From contig NZ_CP022684.1 in assembly GCF_002863865.1 (NCBI RefSeq), forward strand, positions 2,385,501-2,449,500: a stretch of DNA of 64,000 bases, in the 5' to 3' direction. The notes beneath the pieces are model-generated. The model had not been told where the DNA came from, ran no database searches, and saw nothing but the letters and a program-made list of their open reading frames with translations. The stretch is from Ketobacter alkanivorans. GTDB taxonomy: Bacteria; Pseudomonadota; Gammaproteobacteria; Pseudomonadales; Ketobacteraceae. Each line of letters begins with the position of its first letter. The first letter of the stretch is position 1. Both the position numbers and the translations under genes were made by a program. Shown here piece after piece: positions 30,028-38,706 of the stretch.

Positions 30028-31062
30028 ATGAACATGACACGTTTTGAGAGTATGGGTGTTTATCTACCCGAACGAGAGGTAACTACCAAGGAGTTGGTAG
30101 AAAGCATGGAAACCCAACCCATGTTTGATATAGAAAAACTCACAGGAATCAAAACCCGTCGCTGGCGCGGCGAGGATGAAGACTGCCATAGCCTGGCATT
30201 GTCGGCGATTAAAACATGCCTCAATAACTCCAAGTACAAGATCGAGGACATCGATATCATCATCTGCACATCGATAACCCGCTTCAAAGATGGGCTTACA
30301 TTTGTGCTGGAACCTTGCCTCAGCAGCTACCTGAAAAAATCCCTCGGTATGCGCAAGGATGCTCTGAACTTTGATATCACCAACGCCTGCGCAGGCATGT
30401 TTACCGGCGTGCACGTACTTGATCAGATGATCAAAAGCGGCGCAGTTAAAACCGGACTGATCGTAAGCGGTGAATGCATTACTCCCATTACCGAAACCGC
30501 ACTCAAAGAAATAAACAACCCCATTGATGAGCAATTTGCCTCCCTCACTGTAGGGGATTCCGGGGCTGCGGTAATAATGGATCTTTCTCCCAGCGAGGAT
30601 GAAGGCATTGATCTGCTGGAAATATCAACGCTCTCGCAATTCTCAGATTATTGCTATGGCATGCCCAGCGATCAAAACCCAGGGGTTGCCATGTATACCA
30701 AAGCAATGGAGATCCATGCCACCGTTATCCAGCGATTGCCTCAGTCATTGGGCCGTTTTTCAGAAAAGAACAACGTAACCGGGCTTGATTTTGACCATGT
30801 CATTCCACACCAGACCTCGGAACGCGCTATACGGTCCGCACTGGATCTATGCGGTGAAACATTGGGTAACGTACCCCACACTTGCGTGGTATTGGATCGG
30901 TTCGGTAATACTTCATCAACATCCCATTTCGTGGCCCTTGATGATCAACTTAAACAGGGCGTCATCCAACCCGGACAGCGCATACTGATGCTAATCCTCG
31001 CTTCAGGCATCGTGCTCGGTGTGGCATCCGTAAAACTCGGCAATCTACAGGGGGTGCACTGA
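30028..31062 (+). CDS. FabH-like ketoacyl synthase III with full catalytic triad
   Basis: A 344-residue thiolase-fold condensing enzyme. Catalytic residues are Cys121 ('TNACAGM'), His261 ('VIPHQTSE') and Asn294 ('FGNTSSTS'), the standard KAS III set for decarboxylative or Claisen condensation of acyl-CoA/ACP. It differs from housekeeping FabH in its N-terminus and context: it is not next to plsX/fabD/acpP. It sits 22 bases after the exporter and one base before a second, degenerate ketosynthase, reminiscent of heterodimeric pairs such as PqsB/PqsC. The product is unknown. Confidence 0.88.
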   Translation: MNMTRFESMGVYLPEREVTTKELVESMETQPMFDIEKLTGIKTRRWRGEDEDCHSLALSAIKTCLNNSKYKIEDIDIIICTSITRFKDGLTFVLEPCLSSYLKKSLGMRKDALNFDITNACAGMFTGVHVLDQMIKSGAVKTGLIVSGECITPITETALKEINNPIDEQFASLTVGDSGAAVIMDLSPSEDEGIDLLEISTLSQFSDYCYGMPSDQNPGVAMYTKAMEIHATVIQRLPQSLGRFSEKNNVTGLDFDHVIPHQTSERAIRSALDLCGETLGNVPHTCVVLDRFGNTSSTSHFVALDDQLKQGVIQPGQRILMLILASGIVLGVASVKLGNLQGVH

Positions 31063-31063
31063 T

Positions 31064-31957
31064 ATGGGAACCATCATCAAAAGCGCAGCAGTCATTACCG
31101 ACAATGGTTTCAGCGCCATTAAAAATGCTACTCAGGCCAGCATAAAGTGTCTCGAATCTGCGGGTATCAGCCCAGATGAAGTTGGGTTACTGATCAACGC
31201 CGGTGTATGTCGGGATGACAATATCATGGAACCCAGCATCGCCAGTCTGATTCAAAAAGATCTGAGCATGGGCCTTGATCTTTCTGCTGAAAACCCTGAC
31301 CAATCCACATTATCTTTCGACGTGGTAAACGGTGCCTGCGGTTTTCTCAACGCTGTCAATATTGCCGACTCCTTTCTCAAGAATCGAACCGTGCGCTATG
31401 CTCTGGTGGTCTGCGGCGACGCCCACCCCTCCCGCACGGATCACGCTGAGTTTCCTTATGTAGCCGTGGGCGCAGCAGCGCTGCTGCAACTCGGTGCCGA
31501 TGACAAAGGCTTCCAGGGTTTCGGTTATATCAGTAACGATAATCACACACCTTCAAGTGTCAGCACCTTTGGACGCGTTCTCGACTTTGGCGATCAAGGT
31601 CGCAACAAAATCAATTGGGAATTCGACGACAATCACCTGCAGACGTTTGGTGCGTTAAACATTGAACTTATCAACCAATACCTGGATGACCACCAATCTC
31701 CGCAGATTGATTTTCTGTTAGGTAGCGATTTGGCACCTGGATTCAGCACGCAGGTGTGTGAGCAAAGCCAGCTAGCACAACAGAACACTCGTGCAATGGA
31801 GCTGTTTAAGTTGCTTCAGGGGGATGCACACAGTGCCACCTCGATTGCGGCGTACGATCAACTGCAAAACGAGATCACCGACCTTAGTGGCCGTACAGCT
31901 CTGTTCAGTGCCGTGGGATCTGGTGATGCCAGCGTCTGCGCTTTATATCGTTTCTAG
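31064..31957 (+). CDS. Degenerate ketoacyl synthase III-like partner
   Basis: A 297-residue thiolase-fold protein, about 45 residues shorter than its neighbour. The active-site Cys is present (Cys92 in 'NGACGFLN'). The His loop is replaced ('LLGSDLAPG' where 'VIPHQ' is expected), and the Asn motif is missing ('QGDAHSATS' in its place). It may be a regulatory or specificity subunit of the preceding ketosynthase, as a chain-length factor or PqsB-like partner. One base separates the two genes. The Cys may still accept an acyl group. Confidence 0.8.
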   Translation: MGTIIKSAAVITDNGFSAIKNATQASIKCLESAGISPDEVGLLINAGVCRDDNIMEPSIASLIQKDLSMGLDLSAENPDQSTLSFDVVNGACGFLNAVNIADSFLKNRTVRYALVVCGDAHPSRTDHAEFPYVAVGAAALLQLGADDKGFQGFGYISNDNHTPSSVSTFGRVLDFGDQGRNKINWEFDDNHLQTFGALNIELINQYLDDHQSPQIDFLLGSDLAPGFSTQVCEQSQLAQQNTRAMELFKLLQGDAHSATSIAAYDQLQNEITDLSGRTALFSAVGSGDASVCALYRF

Positions 31958-31966
31958 GGGCTCAGT

Positions 31967-32947
31967 ATGAACGTACTTGTCACCGGAGGAGGCGGATTTC
32001 TTGGCCGCTATATCGCTGAGCAACTGATGCAACGCGGTTATGTTGTCAGTGTGTTGTGCCGGAGCGCTTACCCGGAGCTGTCCGAGCAGGGCATTAATGT
32101 CATTCGTGGCGATGTGACCAACCCAGACGATGTAAACAGAGCGATACAGGGTAATACTTTTGTGTTTCATGTTGCTGCCATGGTGGGTTATTGGGGCAGC
32201 TACGAAGATTTTTTTAACACCAATGTAAACGGTACACAGAACGTCATTAACAGTTGCCAGATGCATGGGGTTAGCAAATTAATCTACACCAGCTCCCCTA
32301 GCGTCACCATGAACAACATGGATATACACAATGGCAACGAATCGCTGCCCTACCAAAAACAGTATCATTCACATTACTCAGCCACCAAGGCCATTGCCGA
32401 ACGGGCGGTGTTGGCAGCACACCATCCCAACGGGCTACACACCGTCGCCATTCGCCCCCATTTGATTGTAGGCCCGCGGGATAACCACCTGCTGCCTCGA
32501 CTGCTGCAAAAAGCCAACAGCGGCAAACTGAAACAGATCGGGCCAGGGCATAATAAAGTCAGTGTGACCTATGTAGAAAATGCGGCCCATGCTCACATCA
32601 TGGCAGCCGAATCCCCCAATACTGGAGGTAAGGCTTATTTCATCAATGAACCGGAGCCAGTGGTGCTGTGGCCGTGGCTGAAGCACATTCTGGCCAATCT
32701 GAATGCGCGCCAGCCACGCATAAAGGTACCGTTCAAGGTGGCCTTCGCGGCGGGCTGGGTGTTGGAGTTAGTATACGGTGCGCTGAAGATTAAAAAGGAG
32801 CCATTGGTAACACGGTTTATTGCGTCGGAGCTGTACAGAAATCATTATTTTTCGATAGAACGTGCCAAACGCGATTTCGATTATGAGCCACTTTTCAGCT
32901 TTGAGCAGGCCGAAAGAAAAACATTGGACTCTATCCGCAACGCCTAG
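31967..32947 (+). CDS. OleD/3beta-HSD-like NAD(P)-dependent dehydrogenase
   Basis: A 326-residue extended SDR. Rossmann motif 'VTGGGGFLGRY' (6-15), Ser109/110 in 'IYTSSPSV', catalytic Tyr137 and Lys141 in 'YSATK'. 'FHVAAMVGYWGSYEDFFNTN' and 'SVTYVENAAHAHIMA' match the 3beta-hydroxysteroid dehydrogenase/OleD branch that reduces 2-alkyl-3-ketoacids in olefin biosynthesis. OleB and OleC are absent here, so the reduced product would not be turned into an olefin by the usual route. Its stop overlaps the stop of the convergent receiver gene by 4 bases. Confidence 0.85.
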   Translation: MNVLVTGGGGFLGRYIAEQLMQRGYVVSVLCRSAYPELSEQGINVIRGDVTNPDDVNRAIQGNTFVFHVAAMVGYWGSYEDFFNTNVNGTQNVINSCQMHGVSKLIYTSSPSVTMNNMDIHNGNESLPYQKQYHSHYSATKAIAERAVLAAHHPNGLHTVAIRPHLIVGPRDNHLLPRLLQKANSGKLKQIGPGHNKVSVTYVENAAHAHIMAAESPNTGGKAYFINEPEPVVLWPWLKHILANLNARQPRIKVPFKVAFAAGWVLELVYGALKIKKEPLVTRFIASELYRNHYFSIERAKRDFDYEPLFSFEQAERKTLDSIRNA

Positions 32948-33315
32948 TTTAGTAACTTGCGCAAACGCTCCAGCAGCACGTCTTCATCCAATGGTTTGGT
33001 AATCAGATCGGTGACACCGGAGGCGAGGATTTCTTCATCTTCGCCTTTGATGGCGTGAGCGGTGAGAGCGATAATCGGCAAAGTCTGAAAGCGCTCCTGG
33101 GCACGCAAGCGACGGGTTGCTTCCTTACCATCGATGCCCGGTAAGGAAATATCCATCAGGACAACATCAAACTCTTCGCTTTCCAGCCTGGTAAGACAGT
33201 CTTCCGCACAATTAACACCAGTAACTGCATATTCCTCATCTTCCAGAATCCAGGTCACCAGCTTCATGTTGTCTGGATTGTCTTCCACCACCAGCACTTT
33301 GTTACCCATTTTCAT
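32944..33315 (-). CDS. Stand-alone receiver (CheY-like) protein
   Basis: A 123-residue receiver: acidic pocket 'VVEDNPDN', phosphoacceptor Asp in 'VVLMDISLPGIDG', Thr in 'IIALTAHAIKGE', Lys in 'LITKPLDED'. It resembles receivers of hybrid phosphorelays (Cph2/PleD-like 'DNPDNMKLV'). No output domain and no adjacent kinase. ATG at 33315, or at 33309 two codons in. Confidence 0.9.
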   Translation of the reverse strand: MKMGNKVLVVEDNPDNMKLVTWILEDEEYAVTGVNCAEDCLTRLESEEFDVVLMDISLPGIDGKEATRRLRAQERFQTLPIIALTAHAIKGEDEEILASGVTDLITKPLDEDVLLERLRKLLN

Positions 33316-33484
33316 AACCCTTATCGCTACTGCTCACCGTTAAGTGTAGCTGCTTTTGAAAAAGACAGGATGCGGTTCAAGAGCACTTCAACCTACTGAT
33401 TTTTAATGCATTCTGCATTTTCATGATAGCGATTAAGTATAAGCCGTTAGTGCTTTATGGCCTGGAGTTATAGCAACGAGACGA

Positions 33485-35584
33485 TTACACCTCTCCGTAC
33501 TGGGCTGCGTTGCCAAGCCAACGTGCAATCAGCCGCTCCCCCCTGGCGGGATCCTTTTCCAGCAACACCTGGGCCATATCTTTGCTGTCCTCCAGCAGAC
33601 CCTCATCGCGCAGCAAATTGGCGATACGGAAGGTCATTTCGCCCGTTTGGCGCGTACCTAGTACCTCCCCTGGGCCCCGCAGGTGCAGATCTTTCTCTGC
33701 GATCACAAAGCCATCATTGGTCTGGCGCATGATATCCAAACGTTCCCGCCCAAGTTTGGACAGAGGCTTTTGATACATAAGCAAACAGAAACTCTCTGTG
33801 GAGCCTCGCCCCACCCGGCCACGCAACTGGTGTAACTGGGCCAACCCTAAGCGTTCCGGGTTTTCGATGATCATCACGCTGGCGTTAGGTACATTGACCC
33901 CCACCTCGATCACCGTGGTGGCAACCAACACTTGAATCTGTGCTTTCTTAAACTGATCCATAATATCGGCTTTTTCTGCAGGCTTGAGTCGACCATGCAC
34001 CAGGCCAACACGGACCTCCGGCAGAAACTTTTTTAATTGATCTGCGGTATCTTCGGCAGCCTGGCATTCCAGCACTTCAGATTCTTCAATCAACGTGCAC
34101 ACCCAATACACTTGCCGCCCTTCCTGACAAGCGTTACGAACCCGCGCCACTACTTCATGGCGACGACTGCTTTCCACCACCACGGTTTTTACCGGCGTGC
34201 GGCCCGGTGGCAACTCATCGATAATAGAGGTATCCAAATCTGCGTAGGCACTCATGGCCAGCGTGCGCGGTATGGGGGTGGCTGTCATGATCAATTGATG
34301 CGGCACGACACCGGTTGCCTCACCTTTTTGTTTCAACGCCAAACGTTGATGTACGCCAAAGCGATGCTGCTCATCAATGATGACTAACGCCAGGTTGCGG
34401 TAGTTTACCTCTTCCTGAAACAGCGCATGAGTGCCTACCACCATGTGGGCCGTACCACTTTCAATCAGAGCAAGCTGCTCATTGCGCTTTTTGCCTTTAA
34501 GTTTTCCCGACAGCCATGCAACCCTCAGCCCTAACGGCTCAAACCACTCCACAAAAGCGTGAAAATGCTGCTCAGCCAATATTTCAGTGGGCGCCATCAT
34601 AGCCACTTGGTAACCGGCCGCAATGGCCAGTAACGCAGCGCGCGCAGACACCAGGGTTTTACCGGCCCCCACATCCCCTTGCACCAATCGCAACATCGGA
34701 TGGTTCTGCACAAGGTCAGCACAGATCTCTTCATGCACTCGCTGTTGGGCAGCCGTGGGTTTAAACGGCAAGCCCTGCAATAACTGTTGCTCCAGAGGTG
34801 AGGCTGAAGGTAATGACACCGAGGTTTGAGCCTTCGCCCGTTGCCGTAGTTTCAGTAAACTCAGATGGTGGGCTGTTAACTCCTCCAGCGACAAGCGCTG
34901 CTGGGCACGATGCGATCCATCCAGCAATGCCTGCACTGGCGCATCCGCCGGAGGGCGATGAACATAATGCAACGCTTCAACCAATGATGGCCACTGTGCT
35001 GCATGCATAGCCTCTACCGGTAACAGTTCTGCCACCGCCTGGGCCTTGCCCAGCAACTTCAGCACCTGATCGCTGAGTTTTCTCAGCGTGGGTTGTTGAA
35101 TGCCCTCGGTGGCCGGGTATACCGCCGTGAGCGCAGCTTCCACCGGCGCGTCGGCAGACTCCATAATGCGATATTCAGGGTGTGCCATTTCTTTACCCAT
35201 GCCGGTAAGGCGAACCTCACCGTAGCAACGTACAATCGCACCGGGCTGGAAATGATTTTTTTGACTGGTCGAAAAATGAAAAAAACGCAGATGAATCTGA
35301 CCGGTGCCATCTTCTATGCGGCAAATAAGGCTGCGCCGCTTCCGAATCACAACATCCGCCATTAACACTCGACCTTGGATCAACACCTCACTACCCTCCC
35401 GCGTGGCACCTATGGGCACCAAACGGGTTCGATCCTGATAACGGAATGGCAGATGAAACAGTACATCCTGCAGAGTACGAATGCCTAAACGGGCGAGCTT
35501 TTCAGCCTGTGCAGCCCCCACACCTTTTAGCTGTGTCACCGGCGTGCTGGAAAAAAAATCGGGCGTCACTGCTGATAGTGTCAT
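33485..35584 (-). CDS. recG: ATP-dependent DNA helicase RecG
   Basis: A 699-residue superfamily 2 helicase that reverses stalled forks and processes Holliday junctions and R-loops. The wedge/OB domain is N-terminal ('LFHLPFRYQDRTRLVPIG'). Helicase motifs: I 'VQGDVGAGKTLVSARAA', II 'IIDEQHRFGVHQR', III 'MTATPIPRTLA', VI 'QLRGRVGRGSTESFCLL'. The start is taken at ATG 35584, which overlaps the oxyR stop (TAATG); the frame is open 10 codons further. The oxyR-recG order is as in Pseudomonas. Confidence 0.97.
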   Translation of the reverse strand: MTLSAVTPDFFSSTPVTQLKGVGAAQAEKLARLGIRTLQDVLFHLPFRYQDRTRLVPIGATREGSEVLIQGRVLMADVVIRKRRSLICRIEDGTGQIHLRFFHFSTSQKNHFQPGAIVRCYGEVRLTGMGKEMAHPEYRIMESADAPVEAALTAVYPATEGIQQPTLRKLSDQVLKLLGKAQAVAELLPVEAMHAAQWPSLVEALHYVHRPPADAPVQALLDGSHRAQQRLSLEELTAHHLSLLKLRQRAKAQTSVSLPSASPLEQQLLQGLPFKPTAAQQRVHEEICADLVQNHPMLRLVQGDVGAGKTLVSARAALLAIAAGYQVAMMAPTEILAEQHFHAFVEWFEPLGLRVAWLSGKLKGKKRNEQLALIESGTAHMVVGTHALFQEEVNYRNLALVIIDEQHRFGVHQRLALKQKGEATGVVPHQLIMTATPIPRTLAMSAYADLDTSIIDELPPGRTPVKTVVVESSRRHEVVARVRNACQEGRQVYWVCTLIEESEVLECQAAEDTADQLKKFLPEVRVGLVHGRLKPAEKADIMDQFKKAQIQVLVATTVIEVGVNVPNASVMIIENPERLGLAQLHQLRGRVGRGSTESFCLLMYQKPLSKLGRERLDIMRQTNDGFVIAEKDLHLRGPGEVLGTRQTGEMTFRIANLLRDEGLLEDSKDMAQVLLEKDPARGERLIARWLGNAAQYGEV

Positions 35585-36495
35585 TACAGTGTTGCAGCAC
35601 CCGGCAACGCGCAACTGGTAATGGCCTCTACCAACGCAGCAACGGCTTTAGGGCGAGAGAAACGTTGGCGCGACACTATGGACACTCGACGATAAGGTGT
35701 TTTGCCTGCAAAAGGCCGCTCCACCAACGTATCGCTATCATATATGTGCTTGTCGGTAGATGAACTGGGTAGAATGGTGAGCCCAAGCCCCGACGCCACC
35801 ATATGGCGCAGTGTTTCCAACGACGTGCCCTGCGGCAAACTGGTTTCATCGCTGTGCTTGAGTATGCCTGGACATGCATTCAACACCTGATCACGGAAAC
35901 AGTGGCCATCCCCCAACATAAGGATGTTTTCTTTCTCCAACTGCTTGCGGGTTATTTTTTCCTGCTTTGCCAATGGATGAATAGTTGGAATCAATACCAC
36001 AAATGACTCATCATACAGATCCTGTATTTCCACATCCGGCTCATCGAAGGGCAGCGAAATAATGATCGCATCCAGTTCGCCATTGCGCAGTTTCTGTCGC
36101 AATACCCCGGTATAGTTTTCTTCCAACACCAATGGCATATCCGGTGCGATGCGTTTGATATTACGAATCAAATGAGGAAACAGGTAAGGGCCCACAGTAA
36201 ATATTGCACCCACCCGCAAAGGCAGGTTCAACTGGCCTTTACCCTCTTGGGCAATCTGTTTCACCAACTCTGCTTCTTCCAGCACCTTGCGTGCCTGCCC
36301 TACGATGCGCTCCCCCGCCATGGTCACCCGCACATCTGATCGGTTGCGCTCAAAAATGGTCACATCCAGTTCGTCTTCCAACTTCTTAATCGCCACACTC
36401 AGGGTAGGCTGGCTGACAAAACAACGCTCCGCGGCCCGACGGAAATGCCGTTCCTGCGCCAGGGTAACAATGTATTTCAGTTCAGTGAGGGTCAT
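35584..36495 (-). CDS. oxyR: Hydrogen peroxide sensor OxyR (LysR family)
   Basis: A 303-residue LysR-type activator. The winged helix is at the N-terminus ('AERCFVSQPTLSVAIKKLED'). The redox cysteines fall at Cys199 and Cys208 ('GHCFRDQVLNAC'), the same numbers as in Escherichia coli OxyR, so disulfide switching by peroxide is expected. 'RVGAIFTVGPYLFPHLI' begins the sensor domain. Overlaps recG by one base, so both are co-transcribed. A half-match to an OxyR box (ATAG-N7-TGAT near 36540) could allow autoregulation; this is weak. Confidence 0.97.
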   Translation of the reverse strand: MTLTELKYIVTLAQERHFRRAAERCFVSQPTLSVAIKKLEDELDVTIFERNRSDVRVTMAGERIVGQARKVLEEAELVKQIAQEGKGQLNLPLRVGAIFTVGPYLFPHLIRNIKRIAPDMPLVLEENYTGVLRQKLRNGELDAIIISLPFDEPDVEIQDLYDESFVVLIPTIHPLAKQEKITRKQLEKENILMLGDGHCFRDQVLNACPGILKHSDETSLPQGTSLETLRHMVASGLGLTILPSSSTDKHIYDSDTLVERPFAGKTPYRRVSIVSRQRFSRPKAVAALVEAITSCALPGAATL

Positions 36496-36604
36496 GGCAG
36501 ATTCCGTAATTGTTGCTGGTCACATGGATTGCAACACGATAGCATAAGCTGATTGCAATCTGAAGAATATAACACTTTAACTATCAAGACTGGTAACGGT
36601 AATC

Positions 36605-37441
36605 ATGGCGAGAATTTTGTTGGCAGGCTGCGGATCAATTGGCAACCAGCTGGGAGAGCAACTGCAAGCAGCCGGGCATGAGGTATATGGCTTGCGTCGC
36701 TCGGCCGTGGCGATGGCCTTTCCCAGTATACAAGCGGATCTGAGCAAGCCATTGCCCGATGATTTACTGCCTGCCGATTTGCATTACGTTGTTCACACCG
36801 GCACCCCCTCAGAACGCAGTGACGCAGGCTATGAGACAGGCTATCCACGGGCCGTTAAGCATTTACTCAAAGCGTTGCAAGGGCATGCCCTACGCCGTTT
36901 TTTGTTTGTCTCCAGTACGGCAGTTTATCATCAGGATGATGGCAGTTGGGTGGATGAACACAGCACAACACACCCACAGCGTTACAATGGGGTTCGTATG
37001 CTGGAGGCCGAGGCTCTGCTGGAGGAGTCTGGCTTGCCATACAGCGCCGTGCGTTTTGGTGGCATTTATGGGGGCGGCCGCAGCTGGTTGATCCGAAGAG
37101 TTCAGGCGGGAGCGGAAATCCAGTCCGAGCCCCCCAAGTATACCAACCGCATCCACCAGGACGACTGCGTGGGGGTGTTGCGACATCTGATCGAGCAAAG
37201 CGAACAGGGCGCACCCCTTCATTCCGTCTACGTTGCGGTGGATGATGACCCTGCCAATGAAGCAACTGTTTGCCGCTGGTTGGCGTCACAACTGGGGGCA
37301 CCAGATCCCAAACCGGTCTGTGCCGCCGATCCAGCATCACAAAACAAACGATGCAACAACAAACTATTGAAAACGACTGGGTACTGCTTCACGTTTCCTG
37401 ATTTTCGTGCTGGCTACCAGGCCGCCCTTGATCACATGTAG
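36605..37441 (+). CDS. YeeZ-like NAD(P)-binding SDR protein
   Basis: A 278-residue atypical short-chain dehydrogenase/epimerase-like protein. Rossmann motif 'LLAGCGSIGNQLGEQL'. The active-site Tyr region is 'RYNGVRMLEAEALLE', where the usual YxxxK lysine is replaced by Arg/Met, as is common in the YeeZ branch. 'FLFVSSTAVYHQDDGSWVDE' is the substrate-side Ser/Thr strand. Function is not known. It is divergent from oxyR across about 110 bases, so it could share the control region. Cytoplasmic. Confidence 0.8.
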   Translation: MARILLAGCGSIGNQLGEQLQAAGHEVYGLRRSAVAMAFPSIQADLSKPLPDDLLPADLHYVVHTGTPSERSDAGYETGYPRAVKHLLKALQGHALRRFLFVSSTAVYHQDDGSWVDEHSTTHPQRYNGVRMLEAEALLEESGLPYSAVRFGGIYGGGRSWLIRRVQAGAEIQSEPPKYTNRIHQDDCVGVLRHLIEQSEQGAPLHSVYVAVDDDPANEATVCRWLASQLGAPDPKPVCAADPASQNKRCNNKLLKTTGYCFTFPDFRAGYQAALDHM

Positions 37442-37447
37442 CATCCT

Positions 37448-37972
37448 CTATCGGGAAACCGGTGCAACCCACTGCTGCTGGATCTGTTGCTGCGTTTCAT
37501 ACATGCTGCGCTGGTTATCGTAGAGCTTTTTCTCTACGATCTGCTCCTTCTTCAAAGACTCCAGCGTAGCCTGCTTGCTTTGATACGCCTTAGCCAGGGA
37601 ATCATCCGCTGACACCCTGCGCAGCTTCGACACCACCGCCGATGAAGCGCTGAGGGCTTGATTATCCTGCAGGCTGGCCAATTCCTGTTTGACCTCTTCC
37701 AGCTCCTGCACCCGCTGATCCAGAAGCAGCTTCAATTCATTCACTTCCTTTTCCCGCTCGGCAATGATTTTTTCCTGCTGGCGAATGCTTTCTTCCTGCT
37801 TGCTTAAGCTGTCTTCCAAAGCGAAGGTATTGGTAGTACGGACTTCCAGCTCATTGAATTTTACAGTCAGATCCCCATATTTGTACGAGATGAACAAAAA
37901 CCCAACGGTAAACGCCACCAGGGCAAAACTGGCTGCATGCCAGAACGATTTTGGTATGCCTTCCAGATCCAT
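37448..37972 (-). CDS. Membrane-anchored coiled-coil protein
   Basis: A 174-residue protein that I do not recognise. One membrane helix (about 10-30, 'FALVAFTVGFLFISYKY') is followed by a Glu/Lys/Gln-rich coiled coil (about 45-120) and a helical tail. No signal-peptidase site is obvious; the topology is probably N-in with the coil in the periplasm, or the reverse. Divergent from lemA with about 135 bases between the starts. Confidence 0.7.
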   Translation of the reverse strand: MDLEGIPKSFWHAASFALVAFTVGFLFISYKYGDLTVKFNELEVRTTNTFALEDSLSKQEESIRQQEKIIAEREKEVNELKLLLDQRVQELEEVKQELASLQDNQALSASSAVVSKLRRVSADDSLAKAYQSKQATLESLKKEQIVEKKLYDNQRSMYETQQQIQQQWVAPVSR

Positions 37973-38109
37973 GATGTACCCCCTATTTGAATTGTAAAGT
38001 TGAACTCCGTATTACCATGATCAATACAGTGGATACAACCATGGCTTTGCGGGCAGCTATTGAATACACTGGCCGCAGCTTACTAAACGTGCAGACGAAG
38101 GAGCACTTC

Positions 38110-38706
38110 ATGTTGCCGAAGAATTTTCTCATCAGTTTAATGTTACTGATTTCCGTGATCAGCCTCAGTGGTTGCGGAGTAAACAACATCCCCAGCCTGG
38201 ATGAGCAGGTTAAAGCCAACTGGGCCCAGGTGGAAAATCAGTATCAACGCCGTAGCGATCTGATTCCCAATTTAGTATCGACCGTTAAGGGCTATGCAGC
38301 CCACGAGCAGGAAACGCTGCAAGCGGTAGTGGAGGCCCGCGCCAAGGTAGGCTCCATGCAGGTGGACAACTCCATCATCAACGACCCCAAAGCCCTGCAA
38401 CAATTTGAAGCGGCTCAAGGCCAGTTGACCAGCGCCCTGAGTCGATTGATGGTGGTGGTTGAACGGTATCCTGATCTTAAGGCAAATCAGAACTTTCTGG
38501 CATTACAGTCGCAACTGGAAGGCACCGAAAACCGGATCAGCGTGGCGCGCAGGGATTTTATTCAGTCTGTAAGCGCCTACAATACCGAGATCCGCACCTT
38601 CCCGGGCCGTATCTGGCACAGCTTGCTCTACAGTGACATGCCCCTGCGCGAAACCTATCAGGCCACCAGCAGTGGTGCCGAAGAAGCACCTAAGGTTGAG
38701 TTCTGA
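38110..38706 (+). CDS. lemA: LemA family lipoprotein
   Basis: A 198-residue LemA protein. Its N-terminus has a lipobox-like 'ISLSGCG' (Cys near residue 19), followed by the signature 'WAQVENQYQRRSDLIPNLV' and 'YAAHEQETLQAVVEARAKV'. Function is unclear; it usually sits with TPM-domain proteins, as here. The frame is open 41 codons upstream, but AAGGAG lies 7 bases before this ATG and the hydrophobic leader starts here. The stop overlaps the next start. First gene of a lemA-TPM-TPM operon. Confidence 0.92.
   Translation: MLPKNFLISLMLLISVISLSGCGVNNIPSLDEQVKANWAQVENQYQRRSDLIPNLVSTVKGYAAHEQETLQAVVEARAKVGSMQVDNSIINDPKALQQFEAAQGQLTSALSRLMVVVERYPDLKANQNFLALQSQLEGTENRISVARRDFIQSVSAYNTEIRTFPGRIWHSLLYSDMPLRETYQATSSGAEEAPKVEF

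Noticed and set aside
36536..36560. OxyR box upstream of oxyR
   Set aside because: Only one ATAG-N7 half with a poor partner is visible; not enough to call a site.
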